From NCBI GenBank assembly GCA_019188255.1, contig JAETXT010000011.1, positions 620,001 through 684,000 on the forward strand: DNA of 64,000 nt. The letters are read 5' to 3'. Source of the stretch: Verticillium longisporum (Eukaryota; Ascomycota; Sordariomycetes; Glomerellales; Plectosphaerellaceae). The notes below the pieces were generated by a model. It searched no databases. It worked only from the letters and a program-made list of their open reading frames with translations, and was not told where the DNA came from. Positions 1-11,476 of this stretch are shown in pieces. Positions within the stretch are counted from its first letter, which is position 1. Every line of letters begins with the position of its first letter. The position numbers were made by a program, and so were the translations under genes.

Positions 1-531
1 GCGCATCACTCACCGCGACTCCTCTTGCCCTGTGGAGATCGAGGTCCGTATATCGTTGTCTACAACTCTGAATCGCATTGCTGTAGCTGTAATCGCTAGT
101 TTTCTCTTCACCAAACGGACAATTATTCTGTTATTTTGCTAAGTACACCTCGCTCACCTTCGCTTTGTGCTTTAATTCGCGTTCGTTATTTCTTGCGTCG
201 TCCCAGTTCATGTTGCATCACCAAGGAACGAGTCGTGCATTGGTAAGAACTGTATTAAGCTATTCATGACGAGTCGGCATCTCTCGAAATCGCCATTAAC
301 AACCATGATAGAGGCAGCAACGCATAGACTGCCTCCGCAATGCCAAACTCCATGCTCAGACCATAGTATCGTGGGTATCAATTTCCCCACCGCCAAAATC
401 ATAACCCTTGATGCAAGGATTTTCGTGTCGTAAAAGTAATTAGGTTGCTTGGTGGTTTGAAGGGTGCGAGGGACCTGGCGATAGGTCTACCTCAAGGAGA
501 CGCTGACGCCGTGGCTTCTGCGCAACGGTCT
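1..531. other. gene-free left edge
   Basis: No coding signal is visible: the short open frames lack the C-ending codon preference of the real genes in this window. The right part is probably the 3' untranslated region of the small minus-strand gene next door. Confidence 0.4.
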
Positions 532-657
532 CTATTTGAAGCAGTTGAAGCGACCGATGCGGAAGCGCCAGGGGCCGCGACGCACACCGTGACGGTCGGC
601 CTGGATGCTGGTACCGAAGCGACGGCCGCCGACGGACTTGTTGTAGAAGAAGGGCAT
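532..657 (-). CDS. 41-residue basic microprotein, hypothetical
   Basis: An ATG on the minus strand in a good context (CAACATGCC) opens a 41-codon frame ending in TAG. It begins MPFFYNKSVGGRRFG and is rich in Arg, Gly and Phe, with a single Cys near the end. Almost every codon ends in C, as in the well-supported genes here, which is hard to get by chance. Just upstream the minus strand has a likely 54-nt leader intron (734-681) with donor GTACGC, a CACTAAC branch site and a CTACAG acceptor. I do not recognise the family. The aromatic start followed by KS, Arg and Gly faintly recalls DUF4236-type small proteins, but this is only an impression. No signal peptide or membrane segment is seen. The existence of the gene is likely; its function is unknown. 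Confidence 0.55.
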   Translation of the reverse strand: MPFFYNKSVGGRRFGTSIQADRHGVRRGPWRFRIGRFNCFK

Positions 658-680
658 GTTGAGGATGGGTTGGTAGGTGT

Positions 681-734
681 CTGTAGCAAGGTTAGTGTAC
701 CGCTTGGGGTAAGGAGGTTCGCGACGTTGCGTAC
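681..734 (-). other. probable leader intron of the 41-residue gene
   Basis: Donor GTACGC, branch-like CACTAAC and acceptor CTACAG define a 54-nt intron 23 nt upstream of the ATG. The reading upstream of it has no coding bias, so I place it in the 5' leader. Confidence 0.45.
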
Positions 735-2334
735 TTAATGTGGATAGAATAAAGGCACAGTTAAGCTTTGTAGAGGACTTGGCTTGAATGGGGACAATCT
801 CGAACGTGGTCGTAGGTTCGTTGCCTTTTTAAAGAAATGTCCCATCCCCCCAAAGCAGTCGCGTCACACCATGTTGATCATGCTTAACGTTCTGACGTCC
901 ATCCTTCCCTCTACTCTCTCTGTAACCGCTGCCAAGGATCGTGTACAACAGGTTGGGAAGGTGCGCGGTGACGTAGATCTAATGTGGCGTGGCCGGGGCT
1001 GTGCGGCTGTGCAAATTGGGTCTTGGTCAATGGCAGCATCCCAACCACGTTAATGGCCCAACGGTGACGAAGACGCCAGCCACTCGACACCACCAGCTCT
1101 GCCATCTCGTTCGGATTATTTTTGAGCTAATGTTTATGCTTGTTGTGCAAGCGAACTTAGCGGGAGGCCTTTGTGGCGATGGCTGCCACGATCACCAGTT
1201 TGATCTGGTCTCGATCTCCCGATCAGGGACCCCTCCCTCTCTCCAGCTGGACGCCAACAAACAGGCTCGCCGAATCATCGACAAAGACCGCCCTCCCCAT
1301 GGAGTATCGCTATTTGATCGTTCACCGCCGACAGCGAGAACAGGTGGCCCTCGAGGCAGAGCAAGTCGGGTGGGGGGACACCCAACCGCCTGCACTTGGG
1401 GTCAGATAGGCAGGACACGAAGCTTCAATCCAATCCAAAACGCCCCAACCCGAATCCTGCTTTTTTCTTGGCCCTTCGAATCGACAAGGGTTCCTCTTTG
1501 GTGACGGCCCAGTACATTAGCCCCAGGAGCTTCTCTGCGGAGATCGACAACAGACCGTCGATCAATGCGTGTTCGTGCCAGCAGCGAGAAAGCACCGAAA
1601 ATGTGCTGCATCACTGTCTTGCAATGCTGCGGGCGGACTCGGGTATCTGCCTGGTCGCTGCCCATCTCCAGTGAGGCAGACGGTTCGAAGGGACGGTCGC
1701 TGGAACGGTGACCTATCCGCGAGCCGAAATTCGGCGATCCTGACCCATTGTCTCATAGTTTTGGTTGAGCCTGCGCAGCAACCCTCGTGAGCGTCTTCAT
1801 ATACAGACGACACCGCCATCTGTCTTGTAGAACGTCTCTTGCGATGTGACCTGGTGTGCCAGCCCACGCATGAATTTTGGTATCCTTTTTTTGCTTTTTG
1901 CTTTTCGCAGAATGCAACCAGGCCAGCGCCTTGAGCTTCGAGGTGCCATCCCGAGCAAACTGGCGATATCGTTTTCATGATCCACCGCGGCTGTCTTGCC
2001 GCATTCCATATCGGACGTCTGGGAGGTTACCCCGCCAAACCCTCCACCCAAGGGAGTGATGGAATGCGAATGCCGTCTCCCCGGTTGCCAGATGATCTGA
2101 TTGATGCCTCGCCTCATGCTGTCGCACTTTGCTTTTTGACTTATAAGTCAAGTCTGGATCGCTTGCCGGGATGGACTGAGTCTTCATCTACGCCTACAAG
2201 TAGCAGTGTCGCGCCGTTCCTTGTCCGGAGTCAACAGAACCAAAGATAACCCAGGCATATCTGTTATTTCTTGTTCTTCGATACTATCATAAAACGGCAG
2301 CAACCTTCAACGAGGCAAATCACCAGATCTCACA
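735..2334. other. intergenic, no gene supported
   Basis: Several overlapping open frames on both strands (up to about 170 codons at 989-1504) show no codon bias, no splice-extended homology and no recognisable domain. I see no RNA gene or repeat. Confidence 0.4.
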
Positions 2335-2874
2335 ATGAATCCTACTCAGCAGAAACCCCGCGCCGCCAAGCGAGCCATCCCCTGCATCGGCCTCTTCATG
2401 ACCCGCCGCTCAAAACCAACCACCCCGACAATCACAGTCACCAACGACCAGGAAGAGCTCGTCCTGTCCAAAACGGCAACCCGCAAGCCAACCTCCCGCC
2501 TCCGCTGCGCCCTCGCCCGCCCCTTCGTCTCCCTGCGCCGCAGATGTGGCACCTTCCGCGACCGCCGCGCCGACCGCCGCGAGCAGCGTCTCCTGCAGGA
2601 CCACGGCGGCGTCGAGGAGGAGATTGACGAAGAGTTCAAGGACGCCGCGTCCGTCGAGGCGCCCGACGTCCCGCAGCCGCGCGACGCCCAGGGCAGCGTC
2701 CGGGCGCCGCCGGGCAAGTACGTCCTCGAGCTCGACTTTAGCCACATCAAGGAGATGGAGACGGCGAGCTGGCTGCGTGAGAGGAGGCCGGAGACGCCCG
2801 TCGCCAGGAAGATGGGGCCTGCGTTCGGCTTCAGGAGGCCGATGACTTCGAGGGGGGCGAGGCCGATGTACTGA
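2335..2874 (+). CDS. hypothetical basic protein, 179 aa
   Basis: A single uninterrupted frame starts at an ATG in a CACAATG context and ends in TGA. Codon use is strongly G/C-ending, in contrast with the flanking sequence. The first 90 residues are very basic (clusters such as RRRCGTFRDRRADRREQR). An acidic patch follows (VEEEIDEEF, about residue 97-105), then a Pro/Arg-rich tail with two RRP repeats. No signal peptide, membrane helix or known catalytic motif is visible. The basic and low-complexity character suggests an intrinsically disordered, possibly nuclear or RNA-binding protein, but that is inference. The minus-strand frames over the same bases are shadows. I do not recognise a family. 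Confidence 0.5.
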   Translation: MNPTQQKPRAAKRAIPCIGLFMTRRSKPTTPTITVTNDQEELVLSKTATRKPTSRLRCALARPFVSLRRRCGTFRDRRADRREQRLLQDHGGVEEEIDEEFKDAASVEAPDVPQPRDAQGSVRAPPGKYVLELDFSHIKEMETASWLRERRPETPVARKMGPAFGFRRPMTSRGARPMY

Positions 2875-4637
2875 GGGAGGGGGAGAGAGATACATGTTTA
2901 CAGGGCGTTTTGGGAGGCGGACTGCGGATCATCGTAACGTGCTATTTATGATATTTTTAATTCACATTTTTGCTTTGGGGTTATGTTTGGTGGTCGTCAT
3001 GTATGGTTTGTCGATTGCTGCATGAGAATCATGATGCCGTTCCGGCGTTGCCATGTTTGTGCACCCTGAATTCGCATAAAAATGTGGCCGGCTCTATTGG
3101 CCTTCGCGAATGTCTCGAAGAATTGACTTACTTTGAGACGCGTTACCTTATTGAATCCGATAATGATATTCAACCAATACTCATCCCATCTTTGAACCGT
3201 TGATTTGAAAATGACTGAAATACCACACTCCCTAGATCTACCTGTTGTCACTTGGGTGAAAGTAGTTCCACAACGGCATATGCATCGCCAGCCTCAAACA
3301 ATGTTTCGCCAAACCCAGACAATTCCACGCATTGTGAAGGAAAATTCACATAAATGCAACAGCTACTTCTCACTGATGAAAGAGGAACAAATACTCGAGA
3401 TGAAGAGTCACTGATTCAGTCATTCAACGCGATGTCGCGTGGGAGCCTGCCCACATTTGAATGAACTGCCACGCGTCAAGTTCGGTACGCCTCTCGACCC
3501 ACGAACATGCACATCACACATCGAGGACGCAAATGAACAGTTAATCGACTTCATGCCGAAGCGTGAACCTACCACCGCCGCAGATATCCAGCAGCGACCG
3601 TCGTCCGTTGACGCCCCCCTCCCAGGCTCGTTATACCCTGCGTCCGAGCTCACCGCATTCGGCGAGCCAACTTTGACCCACGGCTGCCAATCAATCTGAT
3701 GATGAGTATCCAGTTGTGGAAAAGCCAGCTCCGCGAGCACGCGGAAAATTTCGTTGTCTGTTTCTCATGCCCACCAGCTTTGGGGGTGGAATAGCAAAGC
3801 ATGATCTGGGTATTCGTTGCTGTCAAGCAGGTGGACGTGAGACGGGCCCTAAAGATACCGTCTAGCCATTTACTGCGTCAAAGTCTGAGACTTTGGACAT
3901 GTGGTTATCCCATGTAGCCATCAAGTGGCTTAAGAGAATGCCGGGATTTTCCTCCATATTTCAGCACCCCCTTCTCGTCATCATGTTTCTTAGCGGAGAG
4001 GAAGAGGCACGCGAAGCCCAGAACACGCCGACTGCGTGCGTGCAGACTGAGAGGATAAACACAGCATAACTCTATTCAAGCGGGAAGATGCGAGCAAGAT
4101 TTGCACACGATTTCCTTTGGATTTATCCATGACAGTGAATGCCAAAGTGCCCGGTTCAAGAAGGTGCATCTGAGGATGCGAGCAGATAAAGTCAACCGTT
4201 CACCAGTGGACATGACGGCCCTCTTCCTGGTTGAACCGCCGTTTCTGCTTCTGATCTAGTCTACATGGAATGTAACGGATGGCTAATTGTGTCTGTGCAC
4301 TTCCGTAGGGTCTATCAATTCCTGGTTGGACATCTGCGCACCGCTGCGTCTGATTACATTTAACTTCATCTGATGGCTGACTTGTTGGCACAGACTTATC
4401 CTTCAACAGCCAGCCAATCTAGCGAGATCGAGGACCTGAACGAGGACCGGGACCGCGGCGTGCCAGCACGAAGAGCTATTCATGCTGCACGAGGGTACAA
4501 GTAGAACAAAATGCATTCTACACTGGTATCTATGCTTTCAAACAATCTAACATGCAATGTTTATGCCGCACCCACATGCAATACCTCAACTATGCAAACC
4601 GGCCGTCACGTCGAAAAGTTATTCAAGCGCTCCAAAA
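2875..4637. other. intergenic, no gene supported
   Basis: AT-richer sequence with only short unbiased frames. The right end carries the 3' flank of the S41-family gene. Nothing else is identified. Confidence 0.4.
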
Positions 4638-7040
4638 TCAAGCAAACGCAATCACAGCCGCCGCCAGGCCAACCAGAGCGGTGAGGCTCGCGCCGGTGAC
4701 CCGGCCCGCGGCATTGTCCGATCCATCGCCGTTCGAAGAGCCGCCGTTGCCGTTGCCATTGCCGTTGCCATTGCCGTTGCCGCCGCCACCATTGCTCCTT
4801 CCGTTACCGCCGCCGCCGGGGCCCGTGGGTGGACTGTCCGAGATATCACCGGGGCCGGGCGTCCAGGTGAACTTGGAGACGTAGTCTTGCGAGAACGCCG
4901 GGGCCGAGTCACCGATTGTGTTGTCGCTGTTGGTCGTCGACCCCGACACGCAGGAGGCGCCATCCCACTTGACATCCGAGACGGCCTCCCAGAGGCTGGT
5001 GAGATTGGTCAGGGTCTCCCACGTGTAGAAGAGACGGCAGTTGGCGGCCTCGTAGACGAACTGCAGCGGCGCCGCATCGTCGTCGTCGTGTAGGTGAACG
5101 TTGGCGGAGTTGACGACGATCATCTCGGGCGGAGGACCTGCCAGCGGCGGACCCACCTCCGAGAAGGGCGCTGTCCTCAGGTCTGATGGAGGTCGCTCCT
5201 CGGAAGCGATATCCGGGAAGATGGCCTTGCCCCAGTCAAGAGTCAGGATGGGTCCACCTTTGGTGCCGCCGACCGCCTGCACAGGACGCTCGTTGGGGCG
5301 GCCACCGAGGGTGACGACGTGGATGCCGAGGAGGCGCGACATGAGACCTACAGCGAGCGCGCACGCTGAAGCACAGAAACCGTCTGTCACAATTACAGTG
5401 TTGTTGGCAGTGAAGTGCTCAGGGAGGCTACTGAACTGGCGGAAGAGACTCATATCCAAGGGGTGGTATATCTGGGTAAAGTCGTCGCCGAGGATTGTTT
5501 CGAGATCGTAAAAGTCGGACCAGCTGCTGAAGGTGTTCATGTCCTCGTCGACGGCGGTCCGGAGGTCGTACACGGGCAGCATGGGCGCTCGGAACTCGGC
5601 GGCAGTCTCGCCCATCCAGTTGAGGAGCGGATTGGCGCGGGCTCGTAGCGGGAGAAAGGTCTCGGCCTGAGGGAACAGGAAAAGGTAAAGCGCGATGAGA
5701 TTGGCTAGAGAACCACCACCGTTTCCTTGGAAATCGATGATCAGGCGGTCCTTCCCATCGTCGGCAGAGTCTGTGACAAAGGTCGACACGACGCGCACGA
5801 ACTCTTCCAAGTCAGCCTCGGGTTGCGACCCCAGGTCGGAGGACAAGAAACTCTTGACGGCGAGTACAGCTGTATCGTCCAGCTTGCCACGACGGAAGTG
5901 GTAGCCGCTGATATAGCCGTCCTCGTGGATGACGAAAGGGTCCGGATAGCCCACATTGTCGAAGCCGTCGGACTGGCGCTTCGCCAACTTTGTGAAGGGG
6001 CTCGACTCTGCGTTTCCAAACCTGTCAGGGACTTCAAATCTGTTGTGAACATCTTCGCCGGACGAAATATTAGAGAAGTCGCCGACAAGCACAGCGACGT
6101 TGTTGAAGGAGACCTCGGTATCGTTGCCAAAGACGATGGTGCTCCGATCAGTGAGATTGCCGTGGGCGAAGATTGTAGAAGCAGCGGAGACGCCGATATT
6201 GTCGAGAGCCGCGCTGTACAGCTGGGAGTTCCACGAAGCATCAGGATCCTGGCTTCGGTCGTTGTCGACACCACGCTGCTGAAGCCAGTCGAAGATGGGG
6301 GTGCCGTCGAAAGAGACGACTTCGGCGGCGTCGTAACCCTGACTTTGGCTCTGAAGGTAGTCATCTGGTCCAGCATGTTAGTAACAGATAGGTGGCTTTG
6401 CGATTGTGAAATCGGCGTACCATATAGGTAGATGCTTGGTAGGCTGGTGCCGTCTTCCGAAATAGAAATAAAGACGGCCGGCGTGGCGAATTGAATAGCG
6501 CTAATCAGAGCTGGGGTATAAGACAAATGGCCCTCGCGCGGCTTGACGTTGATGAGGCGGAACAAGTCAACGACAAAGTCGTATTGGTTGTCGTAGTCGC
6601 CGTTCCGCAGCATGCTTGTCATGTTGGAGAAACCACCCAAAATGTCGACACCAGGGTACATGTAGCCCTCGGGAGGATCGGCCAGGATGCCGACAGTGCT
6701 CTGAAACTCAAGCCATGGCTCAAGGTACTCGAGGAGGGCGATGTCACGCTCGGTGTCGACAGCTATCGAGCGCAAACACTCGTAGGCAATGGAGGGCCTC
6801 ACGAGGGCGGGGCTACCTGGAGAGAGGGGTTAACAGGAGACCCGAGACAGAGTGGTGGGTGACAAGAAGGTGCGTACTGCTACCGAACGTTCCATTGAAC
6901 GCGCCACTGCCGCCGCTGTAGGCTTCTGAGAGTTGGGCGCATGCGTTTTGCGAGGTCTGGCGCTTCGCAATGTGCGGACCTCGCGCAGCCAGCTCGAAGA
7001 AGGGAACGGCGCCCGAGGCGATGGTCGCGGGTCTCACCAT
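4638..7040 (-). CDS. S41-family (CPAF-like) peptidase, secreted and probably GPI-anchored, 761 aa
   Basis: Three exons on the minus strand: 7040-6878, 6816-6421 and 6364-4638. They are joined over introns of 61 and 56 nt; the second has donor GTACGC and a TACTAAC branch site. The spliced frame is 762 codons. The central and C-terminal part matches the fungal tail-specific-protease-like S41 family. IDFQGNGGG (about 396-404) is the conserved strand before the catalytic region, and DGFCASACALAV places the likely nucleophile near Ser519. The tail is low complexity (GNGNGN repeats) followed by a hydrophobic end after small residues, a typical GPI signal. The N-terminus is only a weak signal peptide and carries a dibasic KR near residue 27. 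The first donor could also lie 6 nt upstream, which costs two residues. Family function (proteolysis at or outside the wall) is inferred; many fungal members are uncharacterised. Confidence 0.8.
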
Positions 7041-9153
7041 GGCGGTGACGCACGTTTTGATCGACGGCGAGAGAGGCGAAGGGGGTCCACGAAGAATGTG
7101 GAATATCCGGGGAAGGATCTCAGAGAGGGGGGAGCCATGTTAGAGGCCTTGCGTGGGGGATATGGTCATCCTTTATTCTCGGCCATTTTTGGATCTCCAG
7201 GCACTGCGGCCCCCGGTTCCCGATTCGCGTTGGCGAGATGGGCTGCCTTGTCTGTCCTGCGCATCGCCGTTTGGTCCGGCGCGGCACAGCTTATGGACGG
7301 AAGCTGGGCGTTGTGCTTCACGAGGGTGGCTCAGACCCAGGTGTACCCTTGTCTAGCGGCTGGGTCTCCTTTTTGCCTGTTGACTCGCTAGGGTTGCAGC
7401 TTGAGCGGCTAAGTAGATCAATCAGCACTGCATTCGTGACTGTGAGTAATAAGCTCAGACGTCGAATGCTTCAGTTGAAAAGATGTTCTTTCGTTTCATG
7501 TTCGACGCGTCAGAGGAAGAAGCTACAGCTTTTTTTTTTTTTCCTTTGCTGAGCAACGGGGGCGCTTGGTGGCTGTCGAGATCGAGATTGAGGATGCAGG
7601 TTGACGACGACCAGGTCGTCACAGCACACCCCAATGGAGAAGTGCATGGCCTACGATCCACTGGCGAAAGAAGACGGCCTCAGCTGCTGCAGGCTTTGGC
7701 GGCCCTTGGCGCAGGGCTGGCGGCCTGGCGTTGCTGACAAGAGGGTCACCAGTCGGCTATTGCTGGCTAGGCAAGCTGGGGTCGCACCACTTCCGGCACA
7801 GCCTGCCAGGGGTACAGTGTCCTTCCAGATGGTGTTTATCTTGGAGTCATCATCGGGAAGATGGAAAGGCCGAGATGCCATGCGCCAACCAGTCCTCCCA
7901 GAATCAGAACGTTCGCCCCCCTTCCAGCAGCAAACAGCAGGATTATTGTCGTACGGGCTTGGCATCCTTCGGTTGTCTCGGGCAGTGCAGTGAGACTAGC
8001 GGCGGCTGGGAAAACTCGTGGCAAACGGCGGGCCCGTAGGGTTGGTTGAGTAGGCTGCCATGGACGGGGTTAAGGTCAATCAGTCCGATGGAGCCTTGTC
8101 ATCTGATCTGAAGGATGCGATGCTGGTTGTCACAATTGGTGCTTGGTCCTTTGTGGTATACGTACGCTCAAGTCTTGGCTACCGTGGCAAAATAATAATA
8201 ATAAGGAATAACAAGGCACACCAGTTGTCTGAGATTGATGCCAAGCAGAGAGATGGCAGCATCTTGAGACGCGAGGTGCTGCGACATGGCCTCGAGGAAG
8301 GATGCCCGCCCTGGCGATAATGTGACTCTGGCGGGAAAGGACATGCTGATGGACGATCAGGGGTACGGCGCAGGTGGTGGCCGTGGGAGGGAAAAGAGCA
8401 GGAGCAGGAGCAGGACAGCCGTTGGGTTTGGGTTGGCAGGGACGAAACTACATGGTAGGTACAAGAGGATAGAGTCAGCCAATGGGAGACATTGCACAAC
8501 CATCTTACCCACAATTCATGGATACCTCGCTTACCCTTGTTCATGCCTACCTAGGTACTTGGACATGGTACATGGTACATGGCACTGGTACACCACACAT
8601 AAAATCCTCTAAACCATTTGTGGCCATGGTGTCTCGGTACGTACCTTGGGCATCCCATCCAGGACACCGAGAACGCCTTCCCCAGGCAGACTCTCTCCAT
8701 TCCCTCCATCCATCCCATCCCATGCCCATCATCCCATGCCCATCATCCCATGCCCATCAACACGGCCATGGAGCTTAGCTACCTTGACTCACTGAACGTG
8801 GCGGATCAAGTCTGATGCTATGCCGACAAGTCTGAAGCTGTGCCGATGAGTGCTCTTTTGAGGTACAACTCGATCGCGCAGAGTCTCCAAGGCCCGACAC
8901 CGGCAACCGACTCGCTGACACTAGCATTAGGATGAGGAACGCGATGCTTTACCAACCATTACCCCTGATCTGTGTTTCCGGTACTGGAGTATGCAATTCT
9001 ACAAGCCAATCCGTGTCTGTGCATTCGCCGCGAAATGATTGAGCACTGCGCTCGTGGGCGGCGGGAGTGCGTCAACTTCAGGGTCCATCCCCTCGAACCT
9101 CAGCCCTGACCGGCACGGAAGCCGTGGAATCGATGGCGCTCTGCTCTACTCAC
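7041..9153. other. intergenic with simple repeats; contains left end of the split UPRT intron
   Basis: No gene is supported. There is a T run near 7530, an AAT microsatellite near 8190, a GGAGCA repeat near 8396 and a 15-bp tandem repeat at 8703-8760. Bases 9107-9153 read on the minus strand as the start of the UPRT intron (donor GTGAGT at 9153). Confidence 0.4.
8703..8760. repeat. tandem repeat, about 15-bp unit
   Basis: Three to four near-perfect copies of a unit containing CATCATCCCATGCCC. It lies between genes and nothing suggests a function. Confidence 0.7.
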
Positions 9154-9342
9154 CTCGGGGCCTTTGGCTGGTGATGTTGAGGCTGCGAGGGCTTCGCAGC
9201 CGAGGATCAGGGCAATGTCGTTGACGATGGTCTTGACATCTTTGGCTGGTGTTGACTTGGATCGTAATTGGGAGAGCTTCGCCTGAAGGCAGGGGTGAGA
9301 GGAGACGTGAACGTTGGGTGGAAGCTCAGGTGAGGACGCCAT
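9154..9342 (-). CDS. uracil phosphoribosyltransferase, first exon only (split gene)
   Basis: UPRT converts uracil and PRPP to UMP in pyrimidine salvage. This 63-codon exon begins MASSPELPPNVHVS and contains the family start HPCLQAKLSQLRSKST and the DVKTIVNDIALILGCEAL helix. It ends on a codon boundary (GAG) followed by a strong donor GTGAGT at 9153. No acceptor and no continuation of the enzyme exists to the left. The missing part lies at 60660-61247 on the opposite strand, starting in the same phase after an intact CAG acceptor. The start is the ATG in context TTCAACATGGCG; upstream in-frame codons lack bias. FEX diverges from it about 500 bp away. In the present arrangement this copy should give at most a truncated peptide. 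Confidence 0.88.
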
Positions 9343-9844
9343 GTTGAATTGTCGCTGTTGGAAAAATGACTTTACGAGGATTGAAGGAGAAGAAGAAGAA
9401 GAGAGGAGAGTAAATCGACAGAAACGTGTCGTGTTCCCCAGCGTGATGCCTAAAGGGAAGGCAAGGCGGTCCAGGTACCTGACGAGGTCATCGGTCAGGT
9501 CCCATCTCCATCGGGCCCCTCCCCGGGACTGCGGGGCAGGAGATAAAGCGGTCAGATAAGGGAGCTTGGGCCCTTGCGGAGGTGGCCGATGCTCCACTGA
9601 TATGTCGGTCAGCTGCCAGTGTGGGGTGTAGGGGTGCTCGGCAGTTTCCCCTACACCGATAGCTTTCGGTGGGCATCGGTCAAGCGGAACGCGCTTGCCG
9701 TGCTACGCGTAGTGGGCAAATGTGACTCCTCCCTCGATCAGTTGGAACGGAGACTTTTCCAATCTCTGCTGCCATCGTACAACAATGTGAATTCATGCGC
9801 AATGGTCATATTGTACGCTTTTCCCTTGGTACACGATCACGACC
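9343..9844. promoter_or_regulatory. divergent intergenic region, UPRT exon 1 and FEX
   Basis: About 500 bp separate the two divergent ATGs, so this should hold both 5' leaders and promoters. There is a GAA-rich (pyrimidine-rich on the minus strand) patch at 9383-9405 next to the UPRT start. No clear TATA box is seen. Confidence 0.4.
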
Positions 9845-10981
9845 ATGTCCGCCAATGTTGCGCCAAGCCAACCACATCGATACGATGACCGCCAGGACCG
9901 CGTTTCCCGCTGGGCGACACAGCTCGACACGCACTCGTATCTCGTCTTTTTTGCGATATGGGGTACGCTCTCTAGACTTGGTTTACAGGCCTTGACTCAT
10001 TACCCTGGAGCTCCCGTCTCATTTGGTGTACTGTGGGCGAACGTTGGTGGCAGCTTCATCTTTGGCTTCCTAGCTGAGGACACGAAGTTGTTCTATTCGC
10101 CTGTGGATGCTCCGGTTGACGAGCATGATATGCCCTCACACGAAACATACGCAGCTCCCAAGCCGAAGCTCGCGTCGATGTCTGCTTCTGCAAGAAAGGA
10201 GCACATGGCGAGGAAGAAGACCCTTCCGCTCTACGTCGGTCTAACCACCGGCTTCTGCGGTTCATTCACCTCCTTTTCATCCTTTATTCGCGACATGTTC
10301 CTGGCTACCTCGAACGACCTCCCGTCTCCAGATCTGTCCACACCCCTCTCAAGGCATGGTGGCTACTCATTCATGGCGCTTCTCGCGGTCCTCGTCACCA
10401 CAGTAGGCCTCTCGCTGTCTGCTCTCATCGTAGGGAACCATGCAGCCGACGCCCTTCATCCCTTTACGCCGTCACCTTCTCCAGGACTCATACGAAGATA
10501 TTTAAACCCGCTCAGCATTCTTCTAGGCTGGGGCTCGTGGCTCGGTGCCATCCTGCTGGCTGTCTTCCCTCCACACAAGCATTGGCGCGGCCAAGCCCTC
10601 TTCGCCGTTGTTTTTGCGCCTCTCGGGTGCATTCTGCGCTATCATCTTTCCCTTCTCCTTAACCCTCGCAACCCAGTCTTCCCCATCGGCACATTCTCAG
10701 CCAACATTTTGGGCACGGCGATCCTGGGCATGGGTTGGGATTTGTTGCATGTACCCCTTGGGGGCCTCGTCGGATGCCAGGTCCTTCTTGGCATTGATGA
10801 TGGATTCTGCGGATGCTTGTCAACCGTGTCGACGTGGGTGGCCGAGTTGGCTTCCCTGCGGAGGAGGCATGCCTATATCTACGGGTCGGTGAGCGTCGTG
10901 TCAGCCTTTGCGCTGATGGTGGCCATCATGGGAGGGATGCGGTGGAGTATTGGGTTCCAACCTCCGATGTGCAAGAATTAA
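9845..10981 (+). CDS. FEX: fluoride export protein (FEX, fused double CrcB), 378 aa
   Basis: Plasma-membrane exporter that protects the cell from cytosolic fluoride. The single exon encodes two CrcB/Fluc domains in tandem, the usual eukaryotic arrangement. Domain 1 has GTLSRLG (about 40), WANVGGSF (about 64) and the Phe-box GFCGSFTSFSSF (about 135). Domain 2 has GCILRYH (about 258), SANILGTA (about 282) and the degenerate GFCGCLSTVSTW (about 318). About nine hydrophobic segments are visible, joined by a polar loop at about 82-122. The pore Asn of each half (WAN, SAN) is present. Domain 2 has lost the Phe pair of the Phe-box, as expected when one pore of the fused protein becomes inactive; this last point is inference. 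Length fits the family. Confidence 0.93.
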   Translation: MSANVAPSQPHRYDDRQDRVSRWATQLDTHSYLVFFAIWGTLSRLGLQALTHYPGAPVSFGVLWANVGGSFIFGFLAEDTKLFYSPVDAPVDEHDMPSHETYAAPKPKLASMSASARKEHMARKKTLPLYVGLTTGFCGSFTSFSSFIRDMFLATSNDLPSPDLSTPLSRHGGYSFMALLAVLVTTVGLSLSALIVGNHAADALHPFTPSPSPGLIRRYLNPLSILLGWGSWLGAILLAVFPPHKHWRGQALFAVVFAPLGCILRYHLSLLLNPRNPVFPIGTFSANILGTAILGMGWDLLHVPLGGLVGCQVLLGIDDGFCGCLSTVSTWVAELASLRRRHAYIYGSVSVVSAFALMVAIMGGMRWSIGFQPPMCKN

Positions 10982-11476
10982 GGTAGAGGTGGGTGAAGCC
11001 CCGCGTATTCGAAACCCCTACGACGGAAAATCACTACGGGCTGGCAATGCAGAATACAGCCTCCATCACCAGGTTCCGACTCGTTACAGGCGGGTGAGCT
11101 CCTGACCGCGGATTTGCTGCCAAACAACGAGTAAAGCTTATCAGCTCCATGCCGCTGTCGAGAACCCCGGGCATGTGGTTGGAACAGAGCCCGTATTGAC
11201 AGGCAGCTCGGAGAGGTTCACAGATGTCAAGCAGTCCAGCCGCAACAGCCGGACCACGAGCGGCCTGGGGTCATGAGCAGCAAATTTCACACATGCGATC
11301 ACATTGAGTTTGAGCAAAGGATCTCGAATCATGCGGCATCTTAACACATTTCAAATCGATCCGTATCAGCAAAACGAAACATCGGACTTGATTGACTATA
11401 CCGATCAGAAAGAGAGTGAGGACCGACAAAAGCCTCAGGGCTCCGGCGAGGCCGCGTAAAATCAGAAAATTCACAC
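10982..11476. other. intergenic, convergent 3' flanks
   Basis: The space lies between the FEX stop and the stop of the DUF4360 gene, which converge. Only untranslated flanks are expected; nothing else is seen. Confidence 0.4.

Noticed and set aside
989..1504. 171-codon plus-strand open frame
   Set aside because: No codon bias, overlaps equally long frames on the other strand, no domain.
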